Positions 56,700-64,000 of a stretch of DNA of 64,000 nucleotides are shown piece by piece. The notes under the pieces are model-generated. The model saw only the letters and a program-made list of their open reading frames with translations, was not told the origin of the DNA and did not search any database. The stretch is from NCBI GenBank assembly GCA_020881915.1, contig JAJFPB010000006.1, positions 3,782,001 through 3,846,000 of the forward strand, read 5' to 3'. Source of the DNA: Paramyrothecium sp. XJ0827 (taxonomy: Eukaryota; Ascomycota; Sordariomycetes; Hypocreales; Stachybotryaceae). The stretch's first letter is position 1. Each line of letters begins with the position of its first letter. The position numbers and the translations under genes are program-made.

Positions 56700-57141
56700 A
56701 AACCATTCGCCGCCAACATCGGTATTTCACCCATTGGAGATCATGAGGCGGGCTATGACCCGATACTCGCTCAGCCAACATGCCAATGGCGTCTATGGCC
56801 GACGCATGACTTAAAGTATGTCGTTAGGGATAGGCAAAGGTACAATTTCGGACCTCGCTTGTGATGGGTGCATACGTATGGTGCAAGGGTGAGTATGCCC
56901 GGGGCGAGGTGAGCAGGACTGAGCCGACCCTGAGCTGTGTCTGCGCACTCCTGAATGTACCATGAGCTGAAGCGGCAATGTCTGTTTGGGGTGCTATTAC
57001 ATCAGGTACAACAATATGGATGGAGACTGTAAAATCTTCCCATTTCCCCCTGTTAGATAGAGAATTAAATACAAAGAAATGTTGATGATTACAGTCTTAA
57101 CTTTTGCACCTCTCAACCTTGTTTGTCCACTACATTAACCC
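56700..57141. other. Intergenic, nothing supported
   Basis: 3' flank of the AYR1-like gene and upstream of the small ORF. No feature recognised. Confidence 0.45.
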
Positions 57142-58014
57142 TTACAACCGCCCAGAGCTCTGATGTTTGAATTTGCGTTCAAATACGTCCAATTTTGAGA
57201 GTTGTTTCAAGATTGGGTCACTCAATCCGGTAGGAAGTAGAGTCGCTAGTCGGGCGACACCTGACTTTGTGCCTCGAAAGACCATGTGCGGCGGCTTAGG
57301 CTTGCTGATATCTTCAACAACCTGCCTGGCCCATAGTGCCGCATCGCATCGCTCTCCCTGATCTCCATTCATGCCAGACTCGATGGCCTCCCTGGCCGGC
57401 GCGTATATCGAGTCGGCCGGCAGCCGAGCGTCTGTGATATTCCGGTAGAAGCTCGACTGCACCGCCCCAGTAACGAGGTTCACCACTTTGATTCCGAAAG
57501 GGGCGAGCTCGAGACGCAGCGTGTCGGTGATGCTTGCCGTGGCGGCCTTGGACGCGGTATAGGCACCCTGGAAGGGCGGCGCGCAGTTAAGCAGGGCGGC
57601 GGCGGATGTGTTGTTGACAAGAATTGGGCCCCGATTCGAGGCCATAAGCAATGGAAGGAAAGCCTGGGTGAGGCTGATGACGGAGAAGAAGTTGAGCTCG
57701 AAGATCTCGCGGGTCCTTGGGAGATTGGCATGAATAACCGGCATGGAGTAGCCTGCCCCAGCATTGTTGATGAGACCATCGAGAGAGCTACCAGTCAGCT
57801 TCTTGACGTGGGCCACAGCCTCAGCAATGGATTGATCAGATAGGACATCCAGCTGGATGCATTCAATGCTGGCATTTTGGACGACAGTAAGCTTGGTCAG
57901 GTTGCGGGCAGAAGCAAAGACCCGCCAACCCGCAGCTTGTAGAGCCAGGGCCAAAGCCGATCCTAGGCTGCCATCCGAGCAGCCGGTAACGAGCACTGTC
58001 CTCTTGTTGGCCAT
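57142..58014 (-). CDS. Short-chain dehydrogenase, AYR1-like (1-acyl-DHAP reductase family)
   Basis: A single-exon ORF of 290 residues from ATG 58014. The cofactor motif is VLVTGCSDGSLG, the slightly stretched TGxxxGxG variant seen in the fungal AYR1 group. LINNAGAGYSMP and the catalytic YTASK (about Tyr152) follow, with Ser about 139 in VNNTSAAAL. The C-terminal half shows the AYR1-like GIKVVNLVTGAVQSSF, SIYAPAREAIESG and PPHMVFRGTKSGVAR. Yeast Ayr1 reduces 1-acyl-dihydroxyacetone phosphate and related lipids with NADPH. Many fungal paralogs act in secondary metabolism instead. No membrane helix is obvious, though a Leu-rich C-terminal segment could associate with lipid droplets. Confidence 0.9.
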   Translation of the reverse strand: MANKRTVLVTGCSDGSLGSALALALQAAGWRVFASARNLTKLTVVQNASIECIQLDVLSDQSIAEAVAHVKKLTGSSLDGLINNAGAGYSMPVIHANLPRTREIFELNFFSVISLTQAFLPLLMASNRGPILVNNTSAAALLNCAPPFQGAYTASKAATASITDTLRLELAPFGIKVVNLVTGAVQSSFYRNITDARLPADSIYAPAREAIESGMNGDQGERCDAALWARQVVEDISKPKPPHMVFRGTKSGVARLATLLPTGLSDPILKQLSKLDVFERKFKHQSSGRL

Positions 58015-58974
58015 GACTTGTGTAGGGCCTTGTTGTTGCGGGGTGGGCTAAGTAATAAGTAATGATTCACCAGCTCGACCTTGTAACGAGGATGATCAAT
58101 TGACTAGTTGTGTGATGCCAGTGACGATCAAGGCGAAGGATTCCTGATATCCCAGTAGTTTATATGCTTATTCCAACATCTGAAAAGCGTCTCCTCACGC
58201 GAGAACTATTGCCTACTTTGAAATAGATGTGCGCATCATGGTGGGTTGTGTGACCAACAAAATAGAAAGGGCATAGCAATCTAAAGCCAATGACGTTTAT
58301 CCCAGGACTAACAAACTTTGAGAACTAGGGGGGTGTGTCGGCCATAATTGATTGTATTCCTCATTCGGAAAGACGTCGATCATTGGACGTAAAGACGCGC
58401 ACATATGCATGACGCACCTATGGAGGCAATCGTCACATCCCCGGGATGTCGCATGGCTTAACGACACTCCACCTGTCGAAATACCCCTGTAGTCTGCTTC
58501 GTCTAAAAAGCGCAATAGGTCAGGAGGTGAGAGTCTCATCACAGACCCCAACAGGCATGCGGTTGCAGCGGCATACGGCCCGTGCCCTGGTCCTCCGGGA
58601 CGCTCCGGGACGCAGCAAACTGCATACCGCCCCTCCCACCCTTTAGCCAAGCATGCTCAGAATTCGTCTTGATCGAGGCTAAGCGACTCGGCATATGTAG
58701 TACGGCATATTCTCTGCCAGCGAGGTTCACCTGGGATTCTTAAACAGTCTATAGTAAGTAATTCATGGCTTTGCGGCTGAGCATTTGACGACGAGCTCTC
58801 AATCCGGCAGCGTTTCAAAACTTGCCGCGTAGCTATGTGGGTGATCTATCGGCCCAGGAAAGAAGCATGCGAACCCTTACGAGGCAATTTAGGGAGAACG
58901 CGAATTATAGTTTTGTGACTATTATTCAACGCCAGATTCGACCCGAATTTTGTAGTGACTGCCACAGGAAATCC
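58015..58974. other. Intergenic, nothing supported
   Basis: Upstream region of the AYR1-like gene and 3' flank of the tannase relic. Short frames only. Confidence 0.45.
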
Positions 58975-60624
58975 TCAGATTACCTCGCACATCCAACTGC
59001 TTGCCGCATCCACATCACCACCTACAAATTGAGCATAAGCAGGATGTGCACACAATGGTCTTTGTCTCTCTACCTCGCCGGCTGTGTCTCCCTCAAACTT
59101 GGTCGCGATAATATCCTCGGGAGCCACTCCGTTCTCGACCCAGTCCATCATAGAAAGGACTATGTCGTGCTTGGCAGCCCCAAATTCCGGTACTGAGTGC
59201 GTCACCCCTTGCAGGTTCTGATAACTTGCCCCGATGTACCATGGAGCGACTGCTCCTCCAAAGCAGTGGCCCATTCCCGGAATCGGATAAAACGTAAAAA
59301 GTCCGAAGGATCAACACCTTGTAGGGTGAGAGTACGGAAGATCTGATTGTACAAATGAAGGGTGCTGTAGGATGGGATGAGCATATCCGAGTGGCCATGG
59401 TAAAGGATTAGTTTACCACCGCGCTGATAGAAGGGCGAAAGATCAAACTCATCCGCATTAGCCTGGCCAGGGTTGATGCGGTCAATCTTGAGGATGTCGT
59501 CAAAACTGAACGTAGATGGATCCCAGGTGCTGTCGTTATGAACCCAGTAACGAAACTGATCCACAGCTATACCTGTTATCGACATTGCAAGGACAGATGC
59601 GTCAGCACCAAGGCTGAGTCCGGGGAAGACGAGGGTCTGCCCCGTTTCCCAGTAGCTTGAATACAAAACTTCTGCCGTCTTGAGTTGTAATGCTGAGAGA
59701 CATTGTGTGCTACCCTTTCCTGGCCGGCAGAGTAGTCTGTTAAAGTCAAAGTTGCAACCAAACGGGTCACTAACAATTGCATCAGCTACACCATCTTGAG
59801 AATCGCATTGTCTGATCATCTCATTGGTGACCAGGCTGAAGAGCCCAGGATCGATACGCCCGTCACTATCGTTCATGGAATTAACAAGTCCTTGCCGAAC
59901 CATCCAAGCCGCGAGGTGAGTGCTCCACCACCCAGGTGCACCGGCAATCACACCATCAAAAGTATCCGGGTAGAGCTGGATCTCCTTGAGACCTTGCCGC
60001 CCTCCGTTGGAACAAGATGCATAATAAGAGAACAGAATGTCCTCGCCATCATAGGCGTTTATTATCTCTTTGGCGGCTGAAACAGAGCCGTGCATCGCAC
60101 GATATCCCCAGTTGTTAAGCTTTGCCGGTTCATCCAGGCCCCACGAACCATCATCTGCTCGCGAGATATGGCCAGTATCTGTTGATACTGTTGCAAACCC
60201 GTAGTGAACGTATCGTCCCTGTCGATGGGGATCAGTTTGGAGTGCTTCGTGATATAACCTGGCATGGAGTTACCATATCTGGCTAATTGACGCCGCCTCC
60301 AATCCCTCCATTGCCCGCTGCCATCAATCGCTGATTCCATTCCTTGGATAGGAAAAGCCCAAAATTGTATGACGTATTGTCCGGCGCTCGGATATTAATT
60401 GACGCACCACATAATTCTGGGAGGGACGAAGCATTGGCGTTGCCGATGCCAGGCGTGGCGTCGCCGAACGATCCGTTGTGCGGTATCCATCCGATGAAAT
60501 TGAGCGACACTCCCTGAATGTTCTTCAAAATGGGCTCGAGGGTTTTAGTAGAGCATGTTGCAATGCCTAACGATGGTATAGCGAATGCTAGTTGCATTGA
60601 TGCCAACCTGCTTGGATGCATCAT
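58975..60624 (-). pseudogene. Tannase/feruloyl esterase B family gene with two lesions
   Basis: Family members are secreted esterases that release gallic or ferulic acid from plant polymers. The ATG at 60624 opens a signal peptide (SMQLAFAIPSLGIA). Exon 1 reads to AAGNGGIGGGVN, where TAG at 60283-60285 stands in place of the expected Trp. After PDM a 55-nt intron (GTAACT...GACAG) joins to GRYVHYGFATVSTDTGHISR in phase. The nucleophile elbow YASCSNGGRQG is intact with Ser in CSNGG. GGKLILYHGHSDMLIP has the Asp region. Near 59288 one T is missing from a T-run, so SDFLRF jumps frame before the expected PIPGMGHCFGG with its catalytic His. The rest runs to a stop at 58975. One nonsense codon plus one frame shift make a functional enzyme unlikely. 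Confidence 0.87.
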
Positions 60625-60715
60625 TTTCACAGATACGGCTAAAATCACCGATGTATACTCATTATGCCTCTGATCTCTATTGAAAATTATGTTTCAATCG
60701 GCTTGGCTTTCGTAC

Positions 60716-60722
60716 TATATAT
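60716..60722 (-). promoter_or_regulatory. TATA box of the tannase-family relic
   Basis: ATATATA on the minus strand about 95 bp upstream of the ATG; the promoter appears preserved. Confidence 0.45.
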
Positions 60723-61978
60723 TTGACACTTCCACGATTGAGGAAATGGGTTTGCCAACACAACGTCAAATACCGCACCCGGGGCAGAGTCATTCGGTCT
60801 CTCCTGTGGTAGGCCCTCAGACCAGCGAATCACGTAGCCTTCTTGGCCGGATTGCCGACAAGATGCCCACCGTAAGCTTTGCTGGGGTCTTGTTTACCTC
60901 TCTGACCAGGATTCCTAGTGCTGACCCCTGACATCGGGGGCATTAGGGAAACAGTTCACGAACTTGACTGGCATTCCTCAGGTCGCCTTTTGATATCAGC
61001 AAGTACCTGCCAATAGAAATGAACACCCCTGGAGAAAATGGGCTGTCAAAACGTATGGCCCTCAACATCCGAGAGTGTTATAATAGTAACAGAGCCAAGA
61101 AGTGAATGTTGTGAACAGGCCAAAAAGGTCTTCCCCACATTGATTCCATTATGTGGTCAGCTTCTTCACGCATCTTCAACGCCTGCTGACATGCATGATG
61201 CATGAGCATCAAAGTGTGCATGTTATTAGAGTACTTTTTTTTTGCATGGGCAGTGATCCGCTCGCCGCCATCACTGGGAACCCCTGTTATGCATGCTTGG
61301 CATGGTTGTTGAAACCGCCACGAATGGCTGTTTCGCTACTCACAAGGTCTTTTTTGGGCTGAATGTACACATTTTTGCTTGCCTGCCCTCTACTAAATGC
61401 ACCGTGTGTCCAAAGTAGTCAAAGTGGTGACGATTTAGCTTTCTGCTATTTCAGATCTGATGTATTGGGCAGAGAAACTTGTAGAAAAATGTCTAGATAC
61501 ATCAAGGAAAGGGAACACATAAGTCCAGGGGGCCCTTTTGCCGGTGTATTTGGAGCAAGGAGAAGCTGATCATGTACGTTGGCTGTCATACAAATGCTTA
61601 TAGAAGCGCCCGTGCTTTACAACAAGAGTAGAAATTTCGGAATGGAGGCTCACCCACTGGCTTCCCTCGCAATCCCCGTTTGAGTTTCACCCTCAAACTT
61701 TGTACTGGCACCCGCTTGATTTGCTGGACTTGTGGACTAGTCGCATAGTTTTTTGTAAGACCATGGTGGATTCCTGGCTTGTGACCGTGAAAATTTAGGC
61801 ACGCAATAACGAGTTACAACCATGGAACTGAGAACATGAAAAGACACAGTCAAACAGGGGCTCGCTGCCATCAATTATTGCTACGTTCCCTAGCCCGATT
61901 GAAACTCGATGTTAACTGATGATCGCTCGAGACTAGCACATCAAGCCCCGCCATCACATAGTCATCGTAATGACCATT
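60723..61978. other. Intergenic, nothing supported
   Basis: Between the tannase-family relic and the rhamnogalacturonan esterase 3' end. Only frames under 85 codons. Confidence 0.45.
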
Positions 61979-62797
61979 TTACTCAGAGCCACTGGCGTAT
62001 TGTCCAGCCGCAATCTTGTCACTGATGGCCTTGTTTGGGTTGATGAACGACGCAACGTCTGGCCGCGCCTTGATCAACAAGTCGGCAACCAAACGGCCAA
62101 ACACCTTTTCGCCACCAGCGTTCAAATGCGTTCGGTCGCCTGAAGCCCAGTTGTATTTATCCGCATTCGCGCTTCCAATGGCGTTGATGTAGTCGGTGCT
62201 GGCGCGGTTAAGTTCTAGAAACTGGGATCCAGTCTCACTGGCAGCCTCCTTGGCAAGCTGTGAATGCTCGGCCAGGTTTTCGATAACCTTGCCGCCGGAG
62301 AAGGTTCGACGAGTCAAAGAGCTGAGAATGATCTAGTGGTACACTGTCAGTACGTTGCTGGGCTTATGTACGCGGATTGGACTCACAGGCGTGCCACCAG
62401 CAGACTTGACCTCGTTGGCCATGGTCTTCAGGTTGGCCTTGAATTGGGCTGGCGAAATACCCGAAGTTTCCTTCTGATCATTGTGGCCAAACTGAATTGT
62501 GACGAGGACCTCGTTGGTGCCTTTCTTGTCCTTGACGGCGTTGAGAGCGGTCGTCCAAAGGCCTTGCGCGCGGAAGGACGCGGTGGTGGCGCCGCCCTTG
62601 GCAGGGTTGATGCCACCAGTAGTGTTCTTCAGGTAGGACAGGAAACCGTTGCCCCAACCTCCATTGATGGCAACAGTGGAGTCGCCGGTGTGCACGAAAT
62701 AAGGTGGAAGCTTAGCGCACCTGGTCGAGCTCTGTTCAGTGGGGGCACCCTGGACAAGGGAGGCCGAGAGGAGGAGGAGGCTGTTCAGGAACTTCAT
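61979..62797 (-). CDS. Rhamnogalacturonan acetylesterase, CE12 (SGNH hydrolase)
   Basis: A secreted esterase that removes acetyl groups from the rhamnogalacturonan I backbone so that pectinases can act. Two exons, 62797-62387 and 62332-61979, with a 54-nt intron (GTGAGT...CACTAG), encode 254 residues. The signal peptide is FLNSLLLLSASLVQGAP. SGNH blocks are all visible: block I VHTGDSTVA with nucleophile Ser about 40, block II GGWGNGFLSYL with Gly, block III TIQFGHNDQK with Asn, and block V ASGDRTHLNAGG with Asp and His. The length is normal for fungal CE12. A TATTTAAG element lies about 95 bp upstream. Together with the nearby tannase relic it forms a small group of wall de-esterifying genes on the same strand. 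Confidence 0.95.
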
Positions 62798-62890
62798 GAT
62801 GCTGGGTTGCTTCCGAGGAATTGGTTGAATCTACAGATAAATGGAAGGGCAGTAGTCCTTAGCTTCGAACTATGTGACTACTGCGACAGA

Positions 62891-62898
62891 CTTAAATA
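62891..62898 (-). promoter_or_regulatory. TATA-like box of the CE12 gene
   Basis: TATTTAAG on the minus strand about 95 bp before the start codon. Confidence 0.4.
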
Positions 62899-64000
62899 GT
62901 CCCTGGTGGATGATCACTGCCAAACACCAAGGGGCTTGCGGGTGCGGAGAAGCTGTATTGCTCATTTTGGGCGTCGACACGCTTGGAATCATCTCCTGAA
63001 CGATGCATCGGGCCCCGTCCACCCTGTCCTCACGACACTTCGAGCAAACAAATGCGGCGTGTAATGAGATTCAAATCCTTCGGTATATTTGGCTGCATCG
63101 TGCAACACTTCCTTACGTCCGGCTGCAGGACTGCGGCATAGCGGAAGCTGTGTCCTTTGGCATTGGCGGCTTTGGTTGGAGAAGCTCGCATGTCATTTGG
63201 CCGAGAAACGCGGGGGCCAATGATATGTTGCCCCACAGCCTTAGATCTCGGTGCCATCTGAGGCTCGGGGTATCTCCACATTCTGAAATCGTCATCCGTT
63301 CCGAAGTGATCTGCATCAGCTTGGCGGAAGAGTGCCGAGTTCTCCTTGAATGGCCGTTCTGGACCCTTGTCGAACCCTAGGCATCCCAGGATGATGTATC
63401 CACTCTCGAGAGATTGGTCACGATGCTAGCGGGTGGTTTCGCATACTAACCGAGCAAGAGTTTGGGCCTTCTGGCTCTCCAATCTATGCTTCTTGATCTA
63501 GTCATTGCTTTGGATAAGGCCCCTTCGGCCTAGTAGTTGATGCATTCCCCTTTAATAGAGCACAGAATTCATTTTATCCCTTGAAAATATCCCTAGCTTT
63601 ATGATGCCAACTTCGTGGACGGTTCAGGCCCATGAGCCTCTCCCGAAACCGAGATGACGGTCCAGAAATACACATGTATGCGATTCTTGATGGCCACTTT
63701 CGACGTACAGCGATGTCAACATATTATGACGTATCTCTTACCTACAACAGGTGCAATGTCGAATGAAGCAAGGAAAAATATACCAGGACTCATACTTAGA
63801 CAATTAGTACTACCATCTGATGTGGTTTGGTTTCACGCTGATGAGATGCAGCTTTGGGCCCGTGTATGAGGCCCATAAGTCCACTTTCGATGACTAACTT
63901 ATGAACATCGAATGCATGTCCCTGGAGCGTCACCACTTGCAAACCTCATCTAGTGCTCATCTCTCGCAACAAGTGCTGAAAAAATGAGTTTCCTACCACC
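62899..64000. other. Right-edge intergenic stretch
   Basis: No supported gene. Frames at 63003-63380 and 63654-63869 overlap others and show no motif. Confidence 0.4.

Noticed and set aside
1..64000. CRISPR array, rRNA genes or prokaryotic operons
   Set aside because: No regularly spaced repeats or rRNA sequence seen; gene structure is eukaryotic with introns throughout.

Overview
The window reads as nuclear DNA of a filamentous ascomycete (Pezizomycotina), most likely a plant-associated Sordariomycete-type fungus. Signs of this are many short spliceosomal introns (about 46-82 nt, with GTRNGT-like donors, CTAAC/CTRAY branch sites and YAG acceptors), a Zn2Cys6 regulator, a HET-domain relic, a GAF hybrid histidine kinase, a hAT transposon, and a strong showing of secreted plant-cell-wall enzymes. 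The species cannot be named from the sequence alone.

Layout, left to right. 0-10 kb: the 5' part of a CE1 acetylxylan/feruloyl esterase running off the left edge, a small Cys-rich protein, an intron-containing tRNA-Gly(GCC), a GNAT acetyltransferase, a small membrane protein with a PPxY tail, a single-exon flavohemoglobin (NO dioxygenase) and an etherase-class glutathione transferase. 10-15 kb: a decayed HET-domain gene and a small hypothetical gene. 15-21 kb: a proteinase K-like secreted subtilase, a GH11 xylanase and a hypothetical basic protein. 22-30 kb: a large flavin monooxygenase fused to an NTF2-like domain, a DEAD-box helicase and a membrane-associated short-chain dehydrogenase. 31-36 kb: a cytochrome P450 split by a 3,365-bp hAT element with perfect 8-bp target duplications. 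38-40 kb: a tiny basic protein and an NPP1/NLP-family secreted protein. 40-44.6 kb: gene-poor. 44.6-53 kb: a seven-exon hybrid histidine kinase, then a Zn2Cys6 regulator divergent from a secreted BBE-type FAD oxidase. 54-63 kb: a repeat-built beta-propeller (PLL/DUF346-like) lectin, an AYR1-like reductase, a broken tannase/feruloyl esterase and a rhamnogalacturonan acetylesterase. The last 1.1 kb has no convincing gene.

Functionally the window mixes host-tissue attack (CE1, CE12, GH11, tannase relic, subtilase, NLP, lectin), stress and detoxification (flavohemoglobin, GST, P450, flavin monooxygenase) and signalling (histidine kinase, Zn2Cys6). Three genes are clearly broken (HET, P450, tannase), as is the transposase, so this looks like an accessory region under turnover. 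I did not find a convincing wholly new multi-gene system. The most unusual items are the recent hAT capture inside a P450, the propeller lectin, and the PPxY membrane protein.
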